A stretch of 14,130 nucleotides of DNA. It comes from Verrucomicrobia bacterium SCGC AAA164-M04 (GTDB taxonomy: Bacteria > Verrucomicrobiota > Verrucomicrobiae > Verrucomicrobiales > Akkermansiaceae). The notes beneath the pieces were generated by a model. That model made no database searches, was not told the origin of the DNA, and saw only the letters and a program-made list of their open reading frames with translations. Shown piece after piece: positions 6,501 through 13,965 of this stretch. The stretch is taken from positions 1 to 14,130 of the forward strand of contig KB912123.1 in the NCBI GenBank assembly GCA_000383735.1, in the 5' to 3' direction. The stretch's first letter is position 1; each line of letters starts with the position of its first letter. The position numbers were made by a program, and so were the translations under genes.

Positions 6501-9225
6501 TCATTACAGAGGGGACGACGGAACGGTAAAGAAGATCAACAACCCTAACCCAAAGAAAGATCGGGAGGGCAATGTGATTGAGATGGAACCTAATATCTTC
6601 TCTAAAACACAGAGAGAAGTGAGGAGTATGCTTGCTTACAGAAAGGCGGTTGGTACTATCTCTTCTAGGAGAAACCTTCTTTTATCTTCACAAGCTCAAG
6701 ACACTCGTGAGGGCAGGACTGAGGACTCTAAAAAAAGTGAAGAGATAGAAAAGTTGACTCAAGCCGTCAGAGAGCTAAACGTTCTTTTGGACAGGAGGGA
6801 GCCTAGGGCAAGTAAGTATGAGGCTATCAGACAAAGAGTTATGGGTGACAAGCCTGCGCCTCGTGAGAAGCTGCCACTTAGATCAGACCAAATTGGTACT
6901 CCTCGCGGGACTTCTTTCCTTCGAGGATTGAGACCTGATTCTAATGCTAAGTTCAAAGACTCTGTCGACCCAGACTCTGTACTTGACAAACGCATTGATG
7001 ACACTGACGGCGTAGACCTTACTCACCCTGACAATGTTCAGGTAAAAGATTTGTCTGAGCATGCAGGGCGTAGAATGATATACGTACAGTACGACAAGAC
7101 ACAGGAAGAAAGCGGAGTTGGTCAAGAGGTATCTGAAAACGCAGTTTGCTCGCACGCTTCTCGGAAATTTGCTAAAGACATGAAGCGGTCCATACTTCGG
7201 GCTGCAAGAGCGTATGCTAAGGAGAACCCAGATGAAGACGATATAACAGTACTTATTGGGTTCGGGTTGCAGGGGGATAGCACACTCTCAAACCCGAAGG
7301 CTATTGACGCTATCATTTCTAAGTTTATGGAGATATCAGAGATTGATAGGGGCGCAGTTGTGGGTGAAGTAGCCAAAGCTATGCGAGCCATAGTAAATGG
7401 AGACATTAACAAAAAAGATTTTTCTGTCGAAACAAAAGCCATGATTGACACTGTGGTTAGCGTATACGGTGACCATGATCCGACTGACTTCCAAAGACAG
7501 AACATCCCGTACTTCGATGTTTCAAAAGATGGTGTAAGCTATGCGTTCCCTAACTTCGACAACATGTCAGATCAACAGTTTGTTGATTTTATGAACGGCA
7601 TGAAAAAAGAGGGAGAGGGTAAGTCAGATGACACGTCAATTAGAAGAAATTCAGAGCTCCTGGGAAGGCTTTTGTCTGATAAGTACAATGTAGGTAGAGA
7701 GCTGGGGCTTACCGCATCTGACATTAAAAAACAACTTACCGACGAAGGGCTTAAGGAAGTACCTACAGCGGATCTTGTCTCCTACAGAGAGGTTTACTTT
7801 GAAGTAAAGAAAAATGTAAAAGGAGATCCCGAGCTAGTGTCAGGACTTACGATTGAGCACATTCCAGGAAGGCCGTTCCCTTTTGAAATTGTATCAGACA
7901 GAGGCTCAGCTTACTACGGACTTTCTAGGTCTGTACCCTTTGTTAGACTTGCTGCTAAATCTACCGTAGACTCAAAGAAGGCTACAGTTGAAGATGTAGA
8001 CAGACAAATAGGAGAGCTTGAGTCTGGAGAAAAACAAGTACCCGCGATAATTACAAGATCTGGAAAAAGATCTTTAAGAATGCAACCCGACGAAGTCAGG
8101 TCTGAAATTAGACTAGCTGAAGAAAAAATTGCTAAGATGAAAGAGGATGGCGCCTCTGTTACGGAAATAAGCAAGGCCCGCGCTGAAGTAAATAGGATGG
8201 AGGATTCTCTTGTAAAACAAAGAGAGGCACAGAAAAAAGAAATAACAAAGCTAAAGGGCTCTATTTCAGGAAAAGCCCAAAGTGGTCCAGAAATAACCAT
8301 TGACCCTACAGATAGAGCAACCCTTGATGCTGATGAAACACTAGACTCTCGTGAAGCTCTTGACTCCGTAACGAACAACACATGGGCTCCTCGTGAACGA
8401 TCAGCCTTGCAGCAAAAGATGGACTGGATGCGACTTAAGTTCCAGGACAAGTTCGCCCCCATCATGATGATGCAAGAAGATATTGAACTTGCCAAAGGGT
8501 CTAGGGTAGAGGGTGACCAGAACTTCAAGCGTTCTGAGGAACTCATGTACGGAAAGGCGCACAATGATCTAGAGAAACTAGAGGCTAAAGTAGACCGACT
8601 AAAAAAGGCTATGAACGACGGTAAGGTTAATCCTGAAAGTCTAAACGATTTCTTGTATGCCCGTCACGCAGCGGAAAGAAACGCAATGTTGAAGGACAGG
8701 GATGGGGTCGACAATGGGTCTGGTCTTACCGATGAGGAAGCGGCCAATGTGCTAGCGTCTTTCTCTCCTGAAGAAAAAGCCGCGCTTGAAAAAGCAGCGG
8801 CTATAGCTGACGAGATTTCTCAAGACACTCGTGACACCATGAGAAAGTTTGGGCTTGAGGCAGACAAACGTATTGATGCTTTCGAGGGTATGTTTAAGCA
8901 CTATGTTCCTCTTGGTGGTTTTGCAGAAGACTCAAAGGACGTAGACAACTATCCATACCCAACAGGCGGGATAGGGTTTAATGTTAAGGGCTCAACGACC
9001 AAGAAGGCTAAGGGTAGAAAGACTCCTCCCGCAAACATCCTTGCTCAGATAATACAGCAAAACGGGGCTGTTAAAATTAAAGCAAGAAGAAACGAGGTTC
9101 TTCAGTCTCTATTCAACCTTGTAAAATCTAATCCGAACACAAGTCTTTGGAACACGTCGGACAACATTGTAGTAAGCGACCCAGACAGAGCTCTTTCTCG
9201 TGCCGCCGCCTGTTGCATCTGCTGA
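3598..9225 (+). CDS. Giant internal virion / polyvalent protein with zincin motif, gp16-like position; 3' end replaced at a chimeric junction
   Basis: ATG 3598 lies 1 nt after the stop of the previous gene; the in-frame ATG at 3562 would overlap by 35 nt and is less likely. From 3598 the frame gives 1875 residues. Only about 1-1865 are authentic: beyond 9187 the DNA is the reverse complement of protein A, so the last ten or so residues are spurious and the real C-terminus is missing. Regions seen: a charged coiled coil (about 25-100); hydrophobic or amphipathic stretches (242-275 and 299-360); an acidic Gln/Glu linker (about 640-700); a zinc-peptidase motif HEFIHAMMH at 767-775 with a Glu pair at 817-818 as possible third ligand; an unassigned region (about 1140-1455); a coiled coil (about 1460-1570); and a domain with LYARHAAERN (1686-1695) and HYVPLGG (1768-1774) resembling large polyvalent phage proteins. 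Probably packaged and injected. Protease activity is predicted from the motif only. Confidence 0.7.
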   Translation: MNEKQQELINFIYQNNLGAEDAARYVRDLNVPQEDKDAVMQDYAARQQREVAREEEKRKQEELARQQQLQVNIDEGLEDMRAARDKYEAASFELDNTGIFDFLGMETSFMTPGSAFMSALSPQKRFEAAKAAQAKAATDLQQNFYEAGREDLADMLQLPKSKFSRRAYGIVSTGSKAALYNTADFFSNNAAIEYQSQFYRDAKAGINMETEKTAGELVSDLGDAITNLDLEKIPDLFADIGEEAAMMLADQAPYLAATLIPYAGVPLNFMMRTAQAYQDVEDDVNLTETQKRTHSFLAGGIESIGDNIIGKAGNFIAGKAVTLIGSKLMSNAILRGATKVGGVTFGEGVSEGLQELAIMGSESVVLGRGEVFDIGGDGTLGVLSKEASNRAYEGFVGGILVGGPLSGARSVASRISQPSPSQMASRPGDPSHSLAMEIGQKIDSIIEQAENVEPNSPEAKSLETELEALLNQEKSRVSKSRSYYSKMRRRDRKSYDRILELDDLIGRSMLKAKQLQLPWAEESSKAELEALLAERNEVYKSFEEKSFEPLSTLEQFEDAVEDIDILISEIDSDLDDVKNLQPENDEDLALINEMITHKGFLKNKKKSLQKALGEVQAAENSGNEEATIKALERLQQVIDQRPPRAEAKADQTNDDIEQDESEQVEQPEDQADPEVVTPQQPERQPLTFSKDDNVSDDEIADLPTQLVKPIRNLLKGLKLPVTVKVHESVEALREAHPSKNQSSKAFYNPKTREVNVHMGSTVSDLRHEFIHAMMHNLLGDSKYRARLVNEVESIWGKDNVQKVREVYKDYSARNQDEEVITAFMERYATQDGLNQLRKRGALQKLKDLFNDLFNKSYGRYADEYLINTDSDLLAVMEAFVAGTEVGSTIQVQEQTDADAETSALDIKSRAYPDLEGKVVSFKVKYPNRFGEFTGMPQEKTVQVKDYWHWRNYWAKQTGNGKHDWIYDAHYRGDDGTVKKINNPNPKKDREGNVIEMEPNIFSKTQREVRSMLAYRKAVGTISSRRNLLLSSQAQDTREGRTEDSKKSEEIEKLTQAVRELNVLLDRREPRASKYEAIRQRVMGDKPAPREKLPLRSDQIGTPRGTSFLRGLRPDSNAKFKDSVDPDSVLDKRIDDTDGVDLTHPDNVQVKDLSEHAGRRMIYVQYDKTQEESGVGQEVSENAVCSHASRKFAKDMKRSILRAARAYAKENPDEDDITVLIGFGLQGDSTLSNPKAIDAIISKFMEISEIDRGAVVGEVAKAMRAIVNGDINKKDFSVETKAMIDTVVSVYGDHDPTDFQRQNIPYFDVSKDGVSYAFPNFDNMSDQQFVDFMNGMKKEGEGKSDDTSIRRNSELLGRLLSDKYNVGRELGLTASDIKKQLTDEGLKEVPTADLVSYREVYFEVKKNVKGDPELVSGLTIEHIPGRPFPFEIVSDRGSAYYGLSRSVPFVRLAAKSTVDSKKATVEDVDRQIGELESGEKQVPAIITRSGKRSLRMQPDEVRSEIRLAEEKIAKMKEDGASVTEISKARAEVNRMEDSLVKQREAQKKEITKLKGSISGKAQSGPEITIDPTDRATLDADETLDSREALDSVTNNTWAPRERSALQQKMDWMRLKFQDKFAPIMMMQEDIELAKGSRVEGDQNFKRSEELMYGKAHNDLEKLEAKVDRLKKAMNDGKVNPESLNDFLYARHAAERNAMLKDRDGVDNGSGLTDEEAANVLASFSPEEKAALEKAAAIADEISQDTRDTMRKFGLEADKRIDAFEGMFKHYVPLGGFAEDSKDVDNYPYPTGGIGFNVKGSTTKKAKGRKTPPANILAQIIQQNGAVKIKARRNEVLQSLFNLVKSNPNTSLWNTSDNIVVSDPDRALSRAAACCIC
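9187..9194. other. Fold-back junction at palindrome AGAGCTCT
   Basis: The + strand C reading frame reaches ...CAGAC and then AGAGCTCT, after which all sequence is the complement of gene A. The same 8-mer is at 88-95 in gene A. It is self-complementary, so a 3' end of C could pair with the same strand in A and be extended, giving exactly this product. Confidence 0.8.
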
Positions 9226-9281
9226 TATCCAAATACACCTTGGGCTACACCAGCTGCTGCCTTGATTCCGTATAGTACTGC
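9187..9281 (-). repeat. Right arm of perfect 95-bp inverted repeat
   Basis: This is the reverse complement of bases 1-95. Here the sequence continues rightwards into the start codon of A and the end of D, as expected for the intact locus. The left limit (9187) is the switch from protein C coding sequence to antisense of protein A. Base 9186 is the first mismatch. Confidence 0.97.
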
Positions 9282-9290
9282 TGTTGCTGA

Positions 9291-9295
9291 CATTA
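9291..9295 (-). promoter_or_regulatory. TAATG stop-start overlap between D and A
   Basis: The TAA of D shares its last base with the ATG of A, the usual layout for translational coupling. The same TAATG arrangement occurs at the E/D junction, which supports the idea that E, D and A belong to one operon. Confidence 0.8.
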
Positions 9296-12200
9296 TTGTC
9301 CTTTTTCTTGACCGAGCTTAGACCGATCGTAATGAGTGTTGATTGCGTACAACTCTATGTCCTTGTCGGTCGAAGAGTCTGATGTAAGTTTTATTTTGCA
9401 AAAGTAATCACGAATAGCATCTCCGTTTGTCTTTTGATCAGCAACAAGATACAACTTGTCTCCCGCTTCTACTACAGAGCTAGTAGTAAAATTTTGCCCT
9501 GTAGTCCCGACTATCTGAGCTTTTAGAGCCAATCCCGTACCCATAGCAGAAGTAACAAACTTAGTTCCGTCTGGCTGTCCGTCTAGCGTGACATACTCGT
9601 CTTTTGTGGCGTTGTATATGTTTGTGCCTGTTGGTAGGCCAAGTCTATTTATAGCACCGCTGAGCTGTATAGTGTTACTACTAGAGTTAGTATCCAAAAG
9701 CACCGTAAAAGGCACCCCTATTTTATGCGACGTACTCGAAGAGCTTATGTCTCTTGGCATCATAGCATAATAGCCTCGTTCTTTTTTGGCCCACTCACTT
9801 GAAGCAATAGTTGTGTTTTGATCTGATGCGGTTATAGCTGCAGACCAGTTATCATAGTTGCTTTCTAGAGATAGAGACTCAAAAACCTTGACCAAAGAAG
9901 GGTTTTCGTTTGCTATGATTTCTACTACAGAAGATTTTTGATCTCCGTAATACTTAGCTTTTGTTGCGTCTTCTTTGTGGTCGAAAAACAAGAACTCTTC
10001 ATTGTTATTTTCTCCACTAGCCGTATACAGGCATGAAATCAATCGGTTGCCTACATGAGCGAAGAGAGTCGGTTCGTCGCCTGACGCATCGGAGAAGTCA
10101 TACAGCGAAGTCCATCTCTTCATGCCTACGTTGTACGAAGCAACAAACCCCGTAAATGCGCCAATACTATTTATAGCGACAAGCAATTCGTTGTAGTCGG
10201 GATCATAGCCCATGAATACACGAGACTTAGTTGTTAGAGCGTCCCACGACTCAATCTTGTCTTGGAAGAAACTGTCCATCCCCGCGTCAGAAATAGCAGA
10301 GATACCGTTTCCAGTAATTTGCAGCACCTTCTTTGAAGTAAGGTCCGTGAAGAATACATTGCCATCCTTCATTACAGACATTTGAGTCTTGCCCCTTGTC
10401 CCGTAATTTCCCGCGTAGTAGCTAGGCTTACCGACAATATTGTCAGCTGTAGTAAGTGTGTCTTGGTTTCCTATCTGAACATTCATTTGCCCCAAGGGTA
10501 GCCTAGATGCCTTGTCTGTTTGTATGCAACTGATAAATCCGTCGTTAGAAAACAGTCGGTCGACTCCTCCATAAGAGGAGTCAAGATCGACGAAGTTTGC
10601 TCTGCTAAGATTAAAGTTGGACAAATTCAAAAACGGAGAGTCCGAAGAGTACTTGTCGCTATATGTAATTGAGTGTCGCCTGTGGTTTTCCGCAGCGTAT
10701 TTATTTACAAAATGACTCCTGCCAAAAACAGCTCCATCAGAAGGGAAAAAGTGAGATGCGTCTTCGGACTCTAGAAACATGTTCGTGTAGTCCATTCCGT
10801 CTATATCCCAGTATCTGAAATAATGGGATACAAGATTATTTGAATCGTCACTCTTTTTCTTTTGCAGCTTTACAGGAACTCTTTTTTGCCACACGTCTCC
10901 AGACGTAAGGGTGTGTCCAACTGTAGGGAGATTTGATGAGTAAGAAAAGACTTGCGGGAGCTCGTTGTACACCCTCTCACTGGTAGTCCCTTGAGGGGTG
11001 TAGACTTCTACCACTACGTTTCTAGCCCAGTTAAGTATTGTATACCAGTGCTTTGAGTTAGGGCCTCCATCGCTTGCCACGTTGTCGGCAACAGACTCTA
11101 TGATCCCATCACTGTCATTGAATTGAACCTTGTCAGCTGCCGCACGATCCCAATTTTTTACCCCTTTGTCCTTAATAATCAAAAACTCACCCTTTGCAAA
11201 CGGGACATCAGTTTGCCCGCTAGGGTTTCCGTTTGAGTCATAAGTAGGTTGGCCCCCAGGATAGACAGCGTTTCTAGCGCTCATAGGGACATCCTTCATC
11301 TTATTGGTTGCGTCCTCAGCAGCGTCTTCAAGGTCTTCTCTTTTCTCTCTCCTTGTAGTAATTAGGCGATCCAAAAAGGGGTTTTCTTCTTGAACTTCAT
11401 CAATTTTTTCCCCTAGTTTGTCAAACCCTTTCCCTATCCTAGTCAACAAGCCAGGACCCTTTTTGCCTTTTCTCTCTCTTTTTTCTTTTCTTTTTTCTCT
11501 GCGAGATTTTTTTGCATCATCCCTACTCTGCTCAAACTCTTGCTCCGCCCTAATAAGATTTATGTCGTCTGTGAAGACATCTTTCCTTAGAGTTGTTTTT
11601 CCTACAACAGGAAACTCTAGGTTCTCTGGGTAGAACCTAGTTACAGTGTCGTCACCATCTGCAATGTCATAATGGACAACCCTAAGCATATCCCCCTCTT
11701 TAGGGTTGTATACGTAATCGGCTCCGTTCTCCCCAGTATAAGAAGACTTACTGCCAGACCACCCCTTTAAGGAAAGGTATATGTTTTTTGTCGCGTCTTC
11801 TTTTGATTCGTTGCTGTCAAAGTCGCTATAGCTCCAGTAGTGAGCAAACCCTCCAGACACAGAGTACTGCTTGAAAGTATCTATGTCAGAGCCCCCATAT
11901 ACGACTTGATATTTGCTAACCCACGAAGGGAGAGTTTGATTAGACTCGTTTATTTGAGGAAACTTTATATTGACCTTAGCCTTACCTCTAGCAGATGACG
12001 AATCCTGAGAGTTTTTAGTGTCGACAAAAACACTCCCTACCTCTTTCACAAAGGAAGACCTACCCTTCTCGTCGTAAAAAACCATCCCAAAGGTATGGTT
12101 CGCACCCCTTTTAAAAGACTTAAACTCGTTTGTATCCGCAGCTATAATAAGTGTCTTGCTCCTTACTTCGTGACTCGTGTCGGCTACATTAGTCAAGGCT

Positions 12201-13963
12201 CCACCAAAAACTTTGTCCGAATTTCCTTGACCACCACCATTTCTAGCCGAAGCATTCGAAGTCGACCCGTTCCCTACGGTAATGACTATGCTGCTGTCAA
12301 CTGCTGAATCAAACAACAAGTCAGCTCTTACAGTATCACCACCAGTTTGCGTTGTTTCCAGCTTAAAGGTTAAATCAACTTCCTTTAATATTACATTGTT
12401 AATGGTGTCGAGGGCGCCCGACTCCTTTGCAGTGACCCCTGCGTTAGTGCTATTTCTATATTTTACTTCAGATCTAGCGAATCTTAAATCAGTAGCCAAA
12501 TTATTTAGGACAGTGGTGCGGTTTGCGTTTGTAGGCACAGAATAAGATCTACGAAATCTTATGTCTGGCATTTCTTCAAACTCAGGCCTATATGCTTGTG
12601 CATTTCCTAAGATGTATGTAGTAGACAGATAGTCAAACTGAAAAATATATTCATTACTATCTTCCTGGAGCAAGAAAACGGGGGACTCGCTAAAAAACGT
12701 AAAGTCAACTGATATCGTCGTGCCTGCAGGAACAGTGGTAGGGAGCCCTGAGAAGTCTAAGTTTGCTACGGCTTGGCATTGAGTAGAAACTCCAAAAACC
12801 CTATCAAAGCTTGCTGTAGCGCTGACAACGTAATGATCATCAGAAAGCTCCTCTTCGTAAACAGCTTCTAGCTCTACCTCTACATCAGGAAGAGATCTCC
12901 CCTCTGTGTAGTTACCATACATAAGCCTTCCGTCAGCTATGCACTGAGTTTTGGCTGCTAGAGGAACATTGTCGTACAACTTATTCGTCTCAATAAGAGG
13001 GGCAGGCTCTTGGTCTCTATCCCCGTAAAATCTGTACGTAGCTTCCGACTCATCGTATATAGTCGTTTTTACAGACCCTACAGCTCTTTCTAGATCAGCG
13101 TCTCTGTCTAGCCTGTCGGCCAGATACATAAGTCCTGTCTCGTTATCTCTGTAGTAGACGTTGATTTCTTTTACCTCTGTAGTTCCCTTAGGTATTGAGA
13201 TCTCGTAATAGTTTATCTCGTCTTTTCTAGAACCATCCTCCTCTAGTCTTATCGCTGCCTGAGAAACAACAGCGTCGGAGATATTGGAAAGAGCGCTACG
13301 CTCTCCATCTTGATAAACCCACTGAACCGCAAAAGACAAACTCTTCCCGTATATAAAGTTGCCCTTAAAGTTGTCATCTTTTTTTTGAAAGATGTCAAAC
13401 TCGTGCACAGGTTTTGTTTTCGCAACGCTAAGAAACTCCTTTATGTCATCGTTTACAGCATGGGCTGCAGCAATGGCTCTATCTACGTTTATCTTCTTAG
13501 GCTCGGAAACATTGTCCGTCATATACAAGATAGGGGTAATGGTTCCCGCTTGGTTGACATCGGCGCGGATGATATCCATATCTACGAACTCAGGCTTAGC
13601 GTCAAATAGATATCGGTTGACTACAACCTTTTCGTACTCCAGAGTAGAGCCATTGAAGTCTATTCGATATACCCCATGATTGACACCTACGGTGTCGTAC
13701 ACAATAAAATAAAGAGTATTGGCCTCCCCGTCTACACAGCTGCCCAGTACCTCAAAAGACCCTTCGGTTTGATCTTGAGTTATTTGACTCCCCGACTTAG
13801 CAGAAATAGGAGCGTTTCCTTTCGCATTTTTCAATACAAAGCCATTGCCGTCAGAGTCTGTAGAGACAGTAACGTTTTTGGCTTCGGTCATTTCATTGAG
13901 CTTCAATAATCTTTCGTCAGAAGATTTATTGAGAGCCATCGGTATATTCTTACTTATGGGCAT
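9293..13963 (-). CDS. Large tail nozzle/'muzzle'-like structural protein (position of T7 gp12)
   Basis: This protein has 1556 residues and is beta-rich, with no signal peptide. The start ATG overlaps the stop of the upstream gene (TAATG); M9 is an alternative. The N-terminus (MPISKNIPMALNKSSDERLL, then NVTVSTDSDGNGFVLKN) fits phage proteins that open with a short tail-binding stretch. Characteristic later motifs are YGKSLSFAVQWVYQDGERSA (about 204-223), GANHTFGMVFYDEKGRSSF (about 615-640), a propeller-like stretch with DAGMDSFF and YNVGMKRWTSLYDFSD (about 1190-1320), and IIANENPSLVKVF (about 1350). From memory these resemble the large tail/muzzle proteins of crAss-like and Cellulophaga podoviruses. 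A highly charged Lys/Arg/Glu insertion sits at about 815-890. It is roughly twice the length of T7 gp12. The preceding basic protein and the following A-B-C genes support a tail-nozzle role. A receptor-binding role is an alternative. Confidence 0.6.
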   Translation of the reverse strand: MPISKNIPMALNKSSDERLLKLNEMTEAKNVTVSTDSDGNGFVLKNAKGNAPISAKSGSQITQDQTEGSFEVLGSCVDGEANTLYFIVYDTVGVNHGVYRIDFNGSTLEYEKVVVNRYLFDAKPEFVDMDIIRADVNQAGTITPILYMTDNVSEPKKINVDRAIAAAHAVNDDIKEFLSVAKTKPVHEFDIFQKKDDNFKGNFIYGKSLSFAVQWVYQDGERSALSNISDAVVSQAAIRLEEDGSRKDEINYYEISIPKGTTEVKEINVYYRDNETGLMYLADRLDRDADLERAVGSVKTTIYDESEATYRFYGDRDQEPAPLIETNKLYDNVPLAAKTQCIADGRLMYGNYTEGRSLPDVEVELEAVYEEELSDDHYVVSATASFDRVFGVSTQCQAVANLDFSGLPTTVPAGTTISVDFTFFSESPVFLLQEDSNEYIFQFDYLSTTYILGNAQAYRPEFEEMPDIRFRRSYSVPTNANRTTVLNNLATDLRFARSEVKYRNSTNAGVTAKESGALDTINNVILKEVDLTFKLETTQTGGDTVRADLLFDSAVDSSIVITVGNGSTSNASARNGGGQGNSDKVFGGALTNVADTSHEVRSKTLIIAADTNEFKSFKRGANHTFGMVFYDEKGRSSFVKEVGSVFVDTKNSQDSSSARGKAKVNIKFPQINESNQTLPSWVSKYQVVYGGSDIDTFKQYSVSGGFAHYWSYSDFDSNESKEDATKNIYLSLKGWSGSKSSYTGENGADYVYNPKEGDMLRVVHYDIADGDDTVTRFYPENLEFPVVGKTTLRKDVFTDDINLIRAEQEFEQSRDDAKKSRREKRKEKRERKGKKGPGLLTRIGKGFDKLGEKIDEVQEENPFLDRLITTRREKREDLEDAAEDATNKMKDVPMSARNAVYPGGQPTYDSNGNPSGQTDVPFAKGEFLIIKDKGVKNWDRAAADKVQFNDSDGIIESVADNVASDGGPNSKHWYTILNWARNVVVEVYTPQGTTSERVYNELPQVFSYSSNLPTVGHTLTSGDVWQKRVPVKLQKKKSDDSNNLVSHYFRYWDIDGMDYTNMFLESEDASHFFPSDGAVFGRSHFVNKYAAENHRRHSITYSDKYSSDSPFLNLSNFNLSRANFVDLDSSYGGVDRLFSNDGFISCIQTDKASRLPLGQMNVQIGNQDTLTTADNIVGKPSYYAGNYGTRGKTQMSVMKDGNVFFTDLTSKKVLQITGNGISAISDAGMDSFFQDKIESWDALTTKSRVFMGYDPDYNELLVAINSIGAFTGFVASYNVGMKRWTSLYDFSDASGDEPTLFAHVGNRLISCLYTASGENNNEEFLFFDHKEDATKAKYYGDQKSSVVEIIANENPSLVKVFESLSLESNYDNWSAAITASDQNTTIASSEWAKKERGYYAMMPRDISSSSTSHKIGVPFTVLLDTNSSSNTIQLSGAINRLGLPTGTNIYNATKDEYVTLDGQPDGTKFVTSAMGTGLALKAQIVGTTGQNFTTSSVVEAGDKLYLVADQKTNGDAIRDYFCKIKLTSDSSTDKDIELYAINTHYDRSKLGQEKGQ
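9299..9303 (-). promoter_or_regulatory. Shine-Dalgarno of protein A
   Basis: AAGGA on the - strand, 5 nt before the ATG at 9293-9291, lies inside the last codons of D. It supports ATG 9293 (M-S-A-T...) as the true start of A, and therefore shows that the gene at the left edge is missing four codons. Confidence 0.7.
11475..11500. repeat. 26-bp homopyrimidine mirror repeat inside D
   Basis: On the + strand this is an uninterrupted C/T run that reads the same from both ends, centred between 11487 and 11488. The coding (-) strand is all purine and encodes Lys/Arg/Glu codons of the charged insertion. Homopurine-homopyrimidine mirror repeats are known to be able to form triplex DNA, but this one may simply follow from the protein composition. 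Confidence 0.7.
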
Positions 13964-13965
13964 TA
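13961..13965 (-). promoter_or_regulatory. TAATG stop-start overlap between E and D
   Basis: The TAA of the upstream partial gene shares a base with the ATG of D. AAGGA at 13970-13966 is only 2 nt from this ATG, too close for a good Shine-Dalgarno, so D probably depends on re-initiation by ribosomes finishing E. Confidence 0.65.

Larger units (their letters stand above)
9102..9293 (-). pseudogene. Truncated 5' fragment of protein A, fused to antisense of protein C
   Basis: The ATG at 9293-9291 overlaps the stop of D (TAATG) and has an AAGGA Shine-Dalgarno 5 nt upstream. The first 36 codons encode MSATAVLYGIKAAAGVAQGV and onward to RERAL, identical to the N-terminal part of the protein that continues from base 1 on the + strand. 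After 9187 the frame runs into the antisense of protein C and stops at 9102, giving about 27 meaningless residues. This is the genuine start of the A gene with its body displaced to the other end of the window. It is not a separate gene. Confidence 0.9.

Noticed and set aside
7914..8564. 216-codon - strand ORF opposite protein C
   Set aside because: It lies antisense to a continuous coding domain with recognisable motifs; its Ser-rich composition is what the complement of Glu/Lys/Arg/Ala-rich coding sequence gives, and it has no ribosome site.
1..9281. Phase-variable invertible segment flanked by inverted repeats
   Set aside because: Such switches usually swap tail-fibre or promoter ends and keep a working gene in each state, with a nearby invertase. 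Here one state breaks both A and C, no recombinase is seen, and the left repeat is cut by the window edge.
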